A stretch of 64,000 bases of DNA from NCBI GenBank assembly GCA_038502445.1, contig JAHLJS010000008.1, positions 41,628,443 to 41,692,442 of the forward strand, read 5' to 3'. This DNA is from Eremochloa ophiuroides (lineage: Eukaryota > Streptophyta > Magnoliopsida > Poales > Poaceae). The position numbers were made by a program, and so were the translations under genes. Position 1 is the stretch's first letter. Each line of letters begins with the position of its first letter. Shown in pieces: positions 1 through 11,976 of this stretch. The notes under the pieces are model-generated. The model had not been told where the DNA came from, did not search any database, and worked only from the letters and a program-made list of their open reading frames with translations.

Positions 1-1724
1 TGCAGAAGTTAAACATGTCATATGGCCTTGGTGGGAAATTCATTATCATTGAGGAGCATGCCATCTCATTTTGATTTTGTAAAATAAATCCCAAGTCCAT
101 CATAAAAAGAGCAAGATTCAAATCATCCAGCTATATCACATACTACAATTATTTAGACAACATGGGGTCCCTATGATAGTTGTTCACAAGTTATACGAAT
201 GTTGGCGGGGAATAAGGAGTATGCAAATTTTATCAAAGGATAGCATGGAGATGGCGTGTCAGAAGTTTTGCATTTTTAGATTATCAGATTTAAAACTTCA
301 GAACTTAGGGAAGATGTGAGGGTAGAGGTGCACAAACCACCATTGAAGATGAAGGAGGTTTATAGAAGTCATGTGTCCTGTCCTTATTGCGTGATGAGTC
401 ACTCGGTGTTGTGCAACGTGCAGGGGAGATCTTGAAGGTGTGTTAGGTATGCTTAAGAGATCTCCCCCACACTTATTCTTGTACCTGCTTTATTTTGATA
501 AAAAGAAAACAAAACAAGAGCAACAACAACCAGCAAGGACTCTATTGGCTATAAGACCAGAGAGCAAGAAAGATATTATTATTATTTCTTTTTTATTGAA
601 AACTTGTTCACTCAACTTTTTATAAACAAGGCCAAGATAAAGATGTAGAGAAAGATATGCCTTGGTTTATCTCCATATCAGATTACTTTCATTGATTATG
701 TCAACAACTCAAAGTTCATTGAACAAATTTCAACACCATGTCAAATTTTTGATCAAAGAAGGCCATTTTAACCTAAGCACCATGCTTAATTTAAAAAAAG
801 AACTATGGATGTACCTTATAAGACTACACCCAAACCTGAGTTTATAACATAAGCAAAGGAAGCATGAATTTGTATGATCAAATGAAGACAATTATAAGAA
901 GTTGGTGAACATTTATTTACCTTCGCATATCTGAGTATATGTACCGGCAACATATATGTATGAGGCGTTGAAGTTGTTGTTGCAGCTAGCATGATGGTTC
1001 TGCTCAGGTGATCTCCGAAGCTAGGCCACACACACATCAATGAGCATGGGCCATGGGCCTTGATGATACTAGCAAAGGTTCAGAAGAGGGTGACTCCCAA
1101 TCTTTTTTTCTAGGTCTCCTTCATTTTTTTAGTCTCCCTCATCTCTCTTCTTTTTTTTCTTTCATTTATTTTTCTCTTCTCTTTTTTTATATCATCTCTC
1201 TCTCTCTTTTTTTAATATATATATATTAACTCTCTCTTCTTCTTTTTTACAAGGCGAGGCTGACATCTTCATCATCATTTTTTGAATGACCCTTTGGTGT
1301 GCATGAAACTTGGGTTTCTCACCGTCCTCCCCCACACTAGGACTTTTGCATAAAAGTCAAGTGCAGAGTTAGGGTCTTCTTACGAGTGTGTTCCATTACT
1401 GCATCAAGCTTTTGTAGTTGATGTCGTTCCATGTCGTCAAGCATCATATGACTCGAGTTCTTCTTAATCTTTCCTGAAATGGTTAGCGACATACCCGAAG
1501 GAGCATACTAACTTGACAACATGCCCTCACCATTTAAAGAAGATATATATTTTTTTGAAAATAACAATAGTAATAATATATATATATATTTTAAGGATAA
1601 TACGGGGTATCTCCTGGCAGTGCTTAAGTTATGGTCTTAAGCTTGACCGTGGGAACTTCTTCTTGCCGCAATCAATGGTGGTGTAGTTCCCAGCTTTACC
1701 ACCAATCATAGGCATTAATATTCA
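1..1724 (-). other. Non-coding internal region of gypsy element A
   Basis: No ORF here resembles a known protein. The stretch holds pyrimidine-rich tracts (about 1110-1240), an AT dinucleotide run near 1571-1590, and two ctcccccacac motifs (about 464 and 1328). On the minus strand these read as polypurine GTGTGGGGGAG, which is typical of spacer DNA in grass gypsy elements. Its assignment to element A rests on continuity with the gag remnant at its right edge. Confidence 0.45.
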
Positions 1725-3570
1725 AGCTATAAGGTACGCACCATCGTACTACTATGGGATTTGCAATGTTCATGACAAACATAAGCATTCACAACCATTC
1801 TCTCAAAAAGTTGAACAACTAGAATCAAGAGATGGTTGCGAGATCCTCGTAGAAGCAGGTGGTTCGAAGCGAAACAAACACTGGAGACCTTGAGCATGAA
1901 ACGTGAGGGACCTCAAAGCCATGCTTGTTAGCGGGCCCCTTCTTGGCTCCAGAGTTGTTGCTTCGGGCATGTCCGTGGCACGGAAGTTTTCATTCTCAAA
2001 AGATATATCATGGAGGATGATCACTTAACCTTGACCATTATCGAGAACAATGTTCTTGATGGCCAGAGGGACATGCATATTGTTCGAGCACGGGCGCACG
2101 AGAAGGATTCACATGCTCAAACAAGTAGCTTTGCTTCGCCTTTAGGTTTTCGAGCAAGTGCTATGGCTAGCAGAAGCAAAACTTTCAAACTTCTCATCAG
2201 GACTCCCTTCCTTTTTTATATATATAAATGAGATTTTGAAGAGGGTGCTGTTTGAGAAGATCAAAATCGAGGATGGCATAGATGAGGAAATATAAGAAAC
2301 TTCGGTTTCATTAATTTCCAATGGCACAACCCTAACAATCCCACAAAACTCAAAGATGAGTCTGAATGGACTTCTGAAAAGTTTGTCGGTCGGGACTAGC
2401 GGCATATCACCCTAAAAGGGTTTCTGCTGGAATGAATGTAGTCCCAACTATGAGGTTATGTAGGTCTTTCACAGAAGTCCCCCTTAATGAACAAGACATG
2501 GTTGTGGGAGGTGAAAGAATATGAATTTCTTCAGAAGAACGTTTCACTTTCAACAAACAACAACCGTACTTTTGATGACTCAGCATTAGGGCAGACTTCC
2601 TAAGAAATGTCAGAATTTTGTGCCAAGAAATATTTCAAAGTTTTGCCATAATCCTCGAATTTCGATAGCGAACTCCGAAGGATAAAATATTCCTTCCTTC
2701 GGTGTTCGTGGTTCGGGCGAGGGCTCAACAGACGAATCGAAGGGTGGCAAGGGAAAGGATTCGGCTGCTGAGGGCTCTTCAGAATTTGACATGCCCTTGT
2801 ATGGAGGGGTTTGGGTACGATGACGGGAGAAGCGTGCTTCTCTAGGATGTAAACAAGGATTTTCCTCTATTCCGTCATGATTTTTATGAAAACGGCCCTC
2901 CAACGGTTATGTCAAAGCATAGGGCAGCATCTATGTCTAGATCCGAACAAAGGATATGCAAAAGCACATTATCGGATAAAGACAAGTCTAGGTCATTAAG
3001 TATAAACATTGTAAACCTGGTCTAGGCTGTACCTATGGACTCCTTCTCGTTTTGCTCAAAGTCAAGGTTTGCCCTTGGTAGAGCGGCGATACGAGACATG
3101 GGTAAGAATGCAAGATAAAACTTGATCTTAAGTTCATCCCATTCTCCATTCGTACTTTCTACGGCATCAGTGTACCATTGTTTTGCCTCCCATTGAGGGA
3201 GAACAGAAACAACTTCCACTTAAGAATTTCTTGTGTCATGTCAGGAATGCTTAGGCATGAACACAATTCCTCGAATTTTTGCAAATGGTCAAAAGAATTT
3301 TCATTGTCGTGACCAAAGAAGGGTTTTGTCCAAATCATAGCTTTGAATCTCGGGTGGAGTTCACAACTGGATGGAATTTTAGTTTTGAAAAAGAATGTGG
3401 TTCAAAGAACTCCCCCTTTGAAGCAGAAGAATTTCAAATTTGGAGCTGGCTTCATGGTGAAGGGATCGGATAAAAAGGAATATTTTGTTTTTATAAAAAG
3501 AAAAGATAAAAGATTTTTTTTGATAAAACACAAGAATACACGAGTGAACTAGGTTCGGAGATAAATATGA
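1725..3570 (-). pseudogene. gag and gag-extension remnant of gypsy element A
   Basis: Reading the minus strand from 3570 downward gives broken segments of a retrotransposon gag. About 3219-3022 carries the gag core with AKQWYTDAVEST and SRIAALPRANLDF. This continues through DLDLSLSDNVLLHIL. About 2903-2610 gives a Pro/Ser/Glu-rich linker (SVEPSPEPRTPKEGIFYPSEF). About 2405-2142 contains LVPTDKLFRSP and CGIVRVVPLEIN. About 2024-1803 contains ILHDISFENENF, and a last trace (YVCHEHCKSHSSTMV) lies near 1790-1730. The pieces lie in several frames with many stops, so this is a pseudogene. The match to Tat-type gag polyproteins comes from recalled family motifs, not from a search. Confidence 0.65.
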
Positions 3571-3577
3571 CAACCGT

Positions 3578-3595
3578 TCCCCGGCAACGGCGCCA
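3578..3595 (-). other. Primer binding site, tRNA-Asp type (element A)
   Basis: The plus strand reads TCCCCGGCAACGGCGCCA, which is the 3' end of plant tRNA-Asp including CCA. On the element's own strand it is therefore the complement that would prime minus-strand DNA synthesis. It lies 7 bp inside the LTR boundary at 3603, as expected for a gypsy element read on the minus strand. Confidence 0.85.
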
Positions 3596-3602
3596 GAAAG
3601 CT

Positions 3603-4910
3603 TGTTGGCGCTTCTTAGCGTCAGCAGAAAAGTCCGCAAGCGTACGGAAGTGCCGTTGTAGCCTTCACCCGGAAGTATTCAGAGTATCGTAATTTTCTAG
3701 AGGAACGATTTTTGTACTTAGTCTCTTAAACTAGTTCACTCAGAAGAGACGGAAGGGATAGATTGGGTAGAGCGGTTCTTCTAAGGTCAAATGCACATAA
3801 GCGATGGAAACTTCCCCACTACTTGCTTGCTTCAGGCCCACTGACGCACCTGGTCTGCCAGGCGATACCAGTATCAGCGCTATTCCGCGTCCGAACGTGG
3901 GGGGATGCTTGTACGAGTGGACAGGGCTGTCACCACCTGCCACCTACCCCTCTGCCCGTGGGCGCGCGCAACATACGAAGGTAGACTCTGACCTAGACAC
4001 CACGTCTACGAAGGCGACTACTACTTTAGCGGCGTATAGGAACATCTGTCTCTATCAGGAGTCCTCTTACTAGAGCATCCGTCCAAAGGACGAACGACGA
4101 TCCCACAAACAAGTAGCTTTATGGAAGTAACATGCTTAATGAATCAAACCAAAGTTGAACACGAACTTCTTACTTCAAGTAGCAAGACGATCATAGAGGT
4201 ATCAGTTGGATCGAGAGCCGACAAGCCCGGCACTTCGTCTACCCGGAGGCAGAACTGCTTCGAATCCGCTCTTTCTCTAGCTCTTGTCCCTCTCTCACTC
4301 CCTATACTAAATTAGCTAGAAGCTAATGGAATGGAGCTTGCTCTTCCTCTCTACATTGTGACCTCTTGTGTTGGTGAATCCATTGATTAATAGGTGTAGA
4401 GAGGAGGCCTCCTTTTATAGCTTGAGAGGAGGGGGTTCTATGCAAAAGGATCATCCTCACATGGAAAGATCCAAACCGACCTCCAAAGGGCGGTTTCCAC
4501 TTGCCATCTGTGTTGATCGTAGGTGGTACCGTCCTTGGGGAAGCGCCCTACAACCGCTAGAAGAAAACTGGGCCCGAGAGGCCCCACCAGGGGTGCGGCC
4601 GGTCCCCTGGCTGGGCCATCTGGCCACCGTCTTCGGGTGGTCGGTTGCTCCCTGGGCCTGGACCTCTCCCATGGTTACAGATGGATCCAGTTCAGTGTTG
4701 AGGTGGGCTTTCTTATTTTCCTTGGTTTACGCCTTTTCTGAATACGCTTCCTAGAAGTACGCTTTTTTGTGAATTTTATGCATTTCCACGTGTCAGACCT
4801 GCATGTCAGATACACAACAAAACTTGTGGAAAGATTAGATAAACGCCCCACCTTCTATTTGTTTTAGTATTAAAATGATGTTGTATTTTAGTTGCTAAGG
4901 ACCGCCAACA
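3603..4910 (-). repeat. LTR of gypsy element A (1308 bp)
   Basis: The boundaries are set by the short terminal inverted repeat TGTTGGCG at 3603 and CGCCAACA ending at 4910, with the primer site just inside. On the minus strand a TATA box (CTATAAAAGG) lies at 4420-4411, consistent with a U3 promoter. Because the primer site and gag follow it, this is the 5' LTR of element A. Related motifs (cttcttagcg, cttcacccgg.agtattc) recur at the start of the LTR at 22096, so the two families are cousins. Confidence 0.8.
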
Positions 4911-5892
4911 CTTATGTGGAGCTTAAGGTAGGAATGAAAGAGTATAGCATACTTACTTTGTATATATTGTAGAGTCAAAGCTTGGATCCAAAGAGAGAAG
5001 TGTCATGCCCTTAAATCAAGATGTGCAAGTGTGTGGAAAAAACAGACTATAATGCTCCTCTATTTGAAATTGTATCTCTCTCTAATAAATTTTAAAGACA
5101 TGGCTATCATTTTTCCTTTCTTTATTCATGAGCCTAGACTTGCTCATTATATTTTTCTTTTCTTTTCTATGGACTTCCCATGTCCATCTTTCTTTCTTTT
5201 TCTTTTCATTTTGCATAGCCTTTTGTCTCTTCTACCACAATAACTAAGACAGATTTTCTATGACTTTAACACATGGAGCATTTATTTAGTAGAAATAAAA
5301 GGCATGTGGTTACGTACTTCCAGTGTAGAAGCAGCATATATATGTGGTGTGTACGTGATCTTTATCTTGGGAGCATGATAAGACTCTCAATAGGGGTCAA
5401 CAAGACTTGACAACACTCAACACAAAGCAAACAGCTTAAGTAGAAGGGCTAAGACATGTGTAGCTTATATGGCTGTGGTAGGAATTTATCACATTGAGGA
5501 ACAATAAGGTTTTGATTGTTTAAGAAATAAATCTCCAGTAATCATGCATGCTTAGAACAATATTATAGCAGCTCTTGTTTCACTATATCATATCTCACAA
5601 CAACTTAGACTTAGTTCTAGCACTTAGCATCCATAAAGTTTTTAGGTTCATGATGATTTAAATAAGCCAAGTGATCCATACTCAAAGAAATACTAAGTTG
5701 TAGACTAGGCATTAAAGAAACATTAACAGAGCAACTATTCATCATTTCCATGAGGAAGATAAACATTCATGAGACATATGGGATTTTTTTTAAGTAAAGA
5801 TAATAAAAGTGAAGAATAATGCAATAAGAATGGGATAGAGGACTTACCTTGGTGGGGGAGAGGATCTCCCCCAAGCTTATCTTTTTTGCTCA
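4911..5892. other. AT-rich retroelement-derived spacer, no gene seen
   Basis: About 1 kb without a supportable ORF. It contains long pyrimidine stretches (about 5110-5225) and a gatctcccccaagc motif near 5851 that reads as a polypurine tract on the minus strand. It probably continues the non-coding part of the minus-strand element that carries the ORF at 5893-7280. Confidence 0.35.
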
Positions 5893-7280
5893 TTATGGCG
5901 GCAGATAGTATTGGAGCCATCCTGCCCAGCGTCGTGCTTCTTCATCTTGTATGGCTTGCAATAATTGGGCATTTTGTCGTGCCATATTCAGCGTTGCATC
6001 TTGTTCAACTTGCATATCACCCATGTCGTTGATGAGTTGATCCATTTCTGACCCTTGGTTCTGACGACCCCTCGCCCGTGTGGACGGACGGGGAGTGCGC
6101 ACTCTTGGAGTGTGCTGTTGAGGCCTTTCCATGGACCCTGAAATGTCCATGAAACTTGCCTCATCACCTTCTTCTTCATATCCCCCTGCTGCTCGTGAGG
6201 TACCGCCTTGCTCAAATTGACCGTCTTGTGACATGCTCCTTGTCGCCCTTCTTGTTCCTGCAACATTTTGGCTTCTTGCCTCTCAGTCCCAATTTATGGT
6301 TAGTGTACGCAGCGCATACAACCGACACCTCTCACATGGGAGAGAGATTTCGGCTGTATGGCCTGGATAAACCATTTGAAGATCACCATTTTCATCTCTT
6401 TTTAGGACTTGAGCACTTATGAAGAAATCTTCAGTTATAATGTCTCTAGGAGAAGCAATATATTCAAAGTAGTGTTTTCCATTTAGCAAGTCTATTGTTT
6501 CAGCAATGCGAGTGATAAAAGAGGTAAAGAATATAGGATCGCTTCTATGAAAAATACCAAGCAAAAAGCGGACTAAAATTTTAACAGGTGAAACTTTTAT
6601 TTTCTTAGTCATGGCATAAAGCAGTCTTAGTTCATCATTAAGAAAGATTTACACATTGGAGATAGGAAGAAGAGTTATGGCCATCCAATAGCAGAGCAAG
6701 CGCAAAGTGGGATTATGGATTTCATCAATTTTAGGATCAGAGCAATCATTGGATCCAGTTATGGCTTTCCAGAAATCAGCTTTATCAAATTTTCTTGTGG
6801 CATTAACTAGATCTAGATGACAGTTGTTATCAAAGCCAAGTGCCATACTAAAAACTCTCCAAGTTAAATTATACTCTTGATTGAACATGCGAATTTAAAC
6901 ATTAGCATTAGTGACTTGTAAAGAGCATAGAAATTCTATGGTGAGCATTTTAATTCTAAGTTCTTGCACTTCCCAAAAGCTTCCCCACCCAATTATATTG
7001 AAAATAGTATTAAACTCTACAGTCATACCTATGTTGTCCAAAAGAACAGAGTCGATGATGCTGATATGTTCAAACCCCCAGTGTCGGATAGAGAGATACC
7101 TTTGGTACTCTTCTTAGTCCAGCATGAGGCCGCTCTCGGGTCGAGCGTCCTCTCGGGAGGCACTCCAAAGCTTTGTCTCGGTGGAGCTTCTCTTCCTTCA
7201 TCTTCGTCATGGCGGGGTCGTCAGGAGGAACTCCCTACGACACCCTTGGCCTTCTTGTATGCGGAGAAGAACTTCTTCAT
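5893..7280 (-). pseudogene. Athila-type extra ORF of a gypsy element, broken
   Basis: The minus strand starts with ATG at 7280 (MKKFFSAYKKAKG), followed by a stop and a frame change. From about 7120 down to 5893 one frame gives a long protein interrupted by about three stops. Recognisable pieces are EEYQRYLSIRHWGFEHI, FNIIGWGSFWEVQELRIKML, EIHNPTLRLLCYWMAITL, VSPVKILVRFLLGIF and a C-terminal Gln/Met-rich segment ending WLQYYLPP. The layout (IGWG, HNPTLR..W.A.TL, SPVK.LV) is that of the extra ORF carried by Athila/Tat gypsy elements; its function is not established. Just upstream, CTGCAGgaag looks like a splice acceptor, so the ORF may have been expressed from a spliced leader. The stops make this copy dead. 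Confidence 0.6.
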
Positions 7281-7534
7281 CTTCCTGCAGCAATGAGACA
7301 ACACAAGAACACACTAGGACAATAAGGATTAGCGTTAACATTAGTGTTAGCTATCCCAATGTTAGTAGTCCTTGCAGGGTATGGTTACCTCCACAAACCG
7401 TTCTTGTAGGTAGGAGTACTCCATAAACAAGATGTTGAGAGCAAAAATGAGAGTAAGACAAGCTTCTACTACAACAATATTTTTTTAGGTTTTTGTTTTG
7501 AGTGACTAACTACAACTAAACTTGAGAAAATAAC

Positions 7535-10500
7535 TGTAACACCCCTGGTGTTACTGAAGTAAAAATGAGACATGTCATCATATGCACTGCACCGCATTCA
7601 TAATTAAGTTCAATTTATTATGCATATAAATTTAAACAAATTTAATTTCATAGGTTGTTTGTGCTTAAGTAATTTAGAGTGATTTAATTTTATCTTCTGA
7701 TGGCTTGTTAGTTGGGTGTATTAATTAATCACTACTTAAAAATACAATTTGGAATTAATTTAAAACACTAAATCGGGCTAAAACCCTAGTTTCAAAACTA
7801 TGTAGAATTGGGCCTTGGTCCCAAAAGAAAAGTTGTAGCTCTTATTTAGTGGAGCAACTTTGGTATACAAAGTTTTTCAAGTTACTATTTGAAATTTAAA
7901 TTAAACTTGAATTTCTATCCTCAAATTTGAATTTAAAACTCCAATTCAAAAATTACTTGGAATCTGAAGTTAAGTCTTAAATAAAAATTGTAAAGCTCAC
8001 TAAACTGAGCAACTTTGATGTTTACAGATTTTGAGCTTCTTCAATAAATATTTGAGATTTGAATTGAATTTAGAAAGGGCTATTTATCCCCTTTTCAATA
8101 ATTTCAAAAATATTCAAAATTTGAAGATATTTTATATGTCAGAGTTGTTCAGAATGGAATTCTACACAATTCTTATATTGACCATTTTCCATGTTGTTAC
8201 ACAAAATTGGAAGTAATTTGTAAAATTCGAAAACTGGATAACTCCTGCTATAGTGTTCATCCAATTAGGTTTCGGCAGCGAGCTGCTTGCCGCTTACCGC
8301 CAGGGCGCCGCCTCTGCGCGCCACCTGTGGCCGCGCTGCCACGCAGCTGTGGTCGTGGCAACCTTGAACAGGACGTGGTGCACCCCTTCTGACCCTCCGT
8401 CGTCCTTATCAGCGCGAAGACGACGTCCTGCGCTCACGTTTCCTCCGCTTGGTCGCCATTGCAGAGCTCTGTTCGTCCTCAAAATTCACCACCACGGATC
8501 ATTCTCATTCCAAATCAAACGTTCCATTAGGTTCGCCACACCTTTGCGTCCCTCCCGAACCCATTTTTGCCTTTGATTGTCGTCGAGGTACCTGGGCGAC
8601 ATCATCTTCCTCCCTGCCGGTCATCAGCGCCGCCGTGCTCGGCTCCGATGCAGCCGGGCTGAACCAGTGAGCTACTCCTTTTCTCGTCTTGCGTTTCACG
8701 ACTCACTTGACCTCATGAAGCTCATAGTCCAAGCCGTTTTTCCTTTGGTGAACCAGCGTAGCCGGAACGAGGGTCTTGCCACCGGAACGCGCTCTATGAC
8801 TGTCATCGATGATGACCGCGAGCTCCAGCATCCTTCCCGTCGCAACCATCGTGCGCAGCAGGACCAAGGTGAGCCGGCGAGTCGATTGCCACCATTAATT
8901 TAGCCTTAACCCACTCGCACCGTCGGAACACGGCATGCCGCCGAGCTCCAGTTTGACAGAGCCGCCATGGCCGCCACCTTGAGTGCTGCCGAGTTCTAAT
9001 CATCGAGATGGGACCATAGGATGTTGAGCTAGGGTGTAGGATGCTCTTCGGTTGTTTTTCCCCGCCGGAGAGGCCATCGTCGGTGAAGCCGTCGTGGCTA
9101 CGGCCGCCGCGCGCGCACGTGCATGCGCCTGGCTGCTTTGGTCTGTCGGGGGATGGAGGAAGAAGGTGAGGCCCAAACTGGGCCTGGCTGGGCCAAGGTG
9201 GGCCGGTCCAGTGGAGCTGGCAAATTGATTTTTCATTTTCGGATTAAAGGAATAGTGCTCAGTTTTATTTATTTTGTATAGATATTTATACAGCTCCAAA
9301 AATTATACAATAAATGTGGTAGATTCTTTGTGTGGTATAGTATTTATGAAAAATATTATACAGGCATTTTGAGTATTTTCTGTAGATTATAAAAATGTAT
9401 ATTTTAATTAATAAATGACATTTCCCTGATTTTTATAGCTCCAAATATTGATCCAAAAATTATGAAATTTTTGTAATAGCTGTTATTTGCTGTGAGCTAC
9501 CTCCACAAAAATCTGTAGCTCATTTGAATAAATTTTAATTATTTTGTAATTTATCCCTAATTAATTAATAATTAAAATGGTGTTTAGTATTAATGGCTTA
9601 GGGTTTATTCCGGATCATCGAATCGGGGAACTGAGATAACCATGGGCTTAGTTAGGGGTCTGGGAGCTTTGCGACCCGTTGTCACCCTCTCGGCCACCTC
9701 CGGCCGCTTGCGGCCCTGGCCGAACTTGGCCTGGCCGGCCGGTGGCCATGGCTTCACCCCTCTGGCTTGGCCAGAGCGGGCTGGAGCCGGGTTGGACCGG
9801 GCCATTTGTATTGGAAGTGCTGAGGGATCCAATCTGGACTGTGTTGATTGTTCGAGCCGGTCCAACAGTAGAGGCTGAGTAGTTAAATAAATTTATTTAT
9901 TTTCTTTCTTAATATATGAAATGTATTGTGCCTTGTGGTTTTTGGATTGAGTGAAGACCAGGGATTGTTAACACTTTAAATAATCCTTGGCAACTTATTT
10001 AGTAGAATAATTTATTATTGTTATGTGGTGGTTAATAATAGTTAATAAAATGATTAGGTGAGGTAATAACCACCATGATAATAGAATCTTAATAAGAACA
10101 TAATGACCCTTGTTACTAGGTGGCAATTACCTTAGGGTTTACCAAAACAAAGTAACCCTTAATTACAGGTTATCCAGACCTATAGTGTCATGAGGTTGTT
10201 TCTTTAAGATGCAACTTCATGGGTAAAAACATCCAAATAGAACGACTTCTTTTGGAACCTTTCCATACCCTAAGTCGTGCATAGAATTCCTTATAGGTAC
10301 CCGTAGACCGCTAACCCAAGTTGTTCGACAACAAGCTAGTCTTGTTGGCTTGCAACTTTATCGCAAAGGAAAGTAGTATTTAACTTTCTTCGAATATTTA
10401 ATGCATTGTATTTGTATGTTTCCATTATGCATCATGCCATGCATTTCATCATGCATTAATATTTCGTGTAGTGAACGCGGGATATTCGTATCTGAAGCAA

Positions 10501-11962
10501 ATCCCGAGTTGGTCTTCACTCCGTAGACGCGGAACTTCCTCGGTAATTGACTTCAGAGTTGTATCTGCTCCAAGGCAACAGGCAAGCCCCGGTGCATTAG
10601 CCCCTCCTTGTGTTTTATAAATCTTTATCACCTTGAGTTAAATTGCTGCATTAGGTTGATAGAAGTTGATTGTCACCTACTTGCTGCATTTACCTGCCTT
10701 AATATATTATCCTTGAAACCCGATTTAAAGGCAAATGTTTATAAAATGCTTAGCCATGCTTAATAGTTAAGCTTTTATGAAAAAAAGATATTTTGTATGC
10801 TTGGGGTATACTACCATGAACTATTATAATTGTTTGACAGGGCAGTGGACTTGCATTGAGAAAGGAATCTCGATGTAGTGTCTCTGACTGTCTATTAAGA
10901 AAACGAAATGGAATCCATTAGGGACCATTCGTTGTCGGCCTGATGGATCGAGACTTTGCAACTAGTCACATACTACGGAAAGCCTCTGACTCCGGTCGCT
11001 CCTCTCCTTGAACCGACAACCACGCACTGGGAGTGTAGAGATGGCGAGAGTAGCGTGTACCCTCGTGGCCGGCGTGCCTGGAGAGGAGGGGAGTACTGTG
11101 CTCTCGGGTGGCTGCAGGACTGGTTCAAGTTTTGGAAAAGCCGTAGTAGGCGGGGTTGGCATATGCAAGCTTAGGTGCTACATATGCAGTGTGGATAGGG
11201 ATCCCCAGCTGGGTACTTAATCGATTCGAATCGTCGTTGCTCCTCGGATAATGGAGACTTGATCCACTGACTTACAGCGAAGAGTGGATCGGAACTAGGT
11301 GAAAGATGTGAGAAATGGGTGAATATTGAGATTATCTTAATGAATCAATCTAGATTCAGGATTGAGTTTTAAGCTGACTTAGAGTGCTTTTCTCCAAAAC
11401 TCTTTGATTCTTGCTAAAGCCTCATCTTGATTCCCCTCAGCCTGCATTCCTGAGTCTTCTCCCCAATTTTTGGTCGGATAAGTCTTGCGGAGTACCCCAT
11501 GTACTCAGAGTTTGTTAACCCCCTGTTGCAGGTTAAAGTCAGGAGCTGTACAGGTTTGGCTATCGCCAAGCTGGTGGCACTCGAAGAGCTGCCCTATGCA
11601 GTAGATGACATGTGCTTATCAGCACTTCCTTGGGAAAGATGTCATCTATATTACTTATAAGTGTAAGAGCTACCTTATCTTGTCTTTAACAACAAGAACC
11701 TTTGTAAATACTATCACTGGAATGTTTAAACTATAATTGTTCTTTTCCGCATTTTACTCTGATGTATTTTGAACTCTATGAATGAATGTAATAAGATGGT
11801 TGGTTTCCGTCCCGTGAAATGATCCTCGGTGGGACATTGCGGTGTTCGCGAGAGCACCCGACAGGGCTTCCGGAGTTATCAGGCTCCCGTGCATAACAGT
11901 CGGGGGTCGTTGGACTACGGCAGGTGCACGTGGGCCATGGTAATTCGGGCGGTTCTGTCACA
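7535..11962 (+). repeat. 5' LTR of the LARD-like element (4428 bp)
   Basis: Starts TGTAACACCCC and ends CTGTCACA. It contains AT-rich tracts, GC-rich blocks (8280-9000, 9650-9880), a roughly 300-bp block shared with other long LTRs in the window (about 10951-11275), a CGATTCGAATCG palindrome (11222-11233) and a GAGTAC/GTACTC hairpin (11490-11506) followed by GTTTGTTAACCCC and a TTGCAG acceptor-like site. Short ORFs inside (for example 8253-8576) are also present in the other LTR, which is explained by the LTR identity and is not evidence of coding. Confidence 0.88.
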
Positions 11963-11964
11963 GC

Positions 11965-11976
11965 TGGTATCAGAGC
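11965..11976 (+). other. Primer binding site, initiator tRNA-Met type
   Basis: TGGTATCAGAGC lies 2 bp after the LTR end and matches the usual plant primer site complementary to initiator tRNA-Met. Confidence 0.85.

Larger units (their letters stand above)
1..4910 (-). mobile_element. Ty3/gypsy element A (Tat-like), partial
   Basis: On the minus strand the order is LTR (4910-3603), tRNA-Asp primer binding site, decayed gag region (about 3570-1725), then non-coding internal DNA to the left edge of the window. The other LTR and any pol region lie outside. The gag vocabulary (AKQWYTDAVEST, PMSRIAALPRANL) matches gypsy elements of the Tat/Athila group common in grasses. Stops and frameshifts throughout show it is defective. 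No target duplication can be assigned because only one end is present. Confidence 0.75.

Noticed and set aside
4368..4754. 128-codon plus-strand ORF
   Set aside because: Antisense to LTR A, overlapping its promoter; no domain.
8253..8903. Several overlapping ORFs of 60-110 codons in a GC-rich block
   Set aside because: They lie inside an LTR and recur at 15317-15826 only because the LTRs are duplicates. No recognisable protein or start context.
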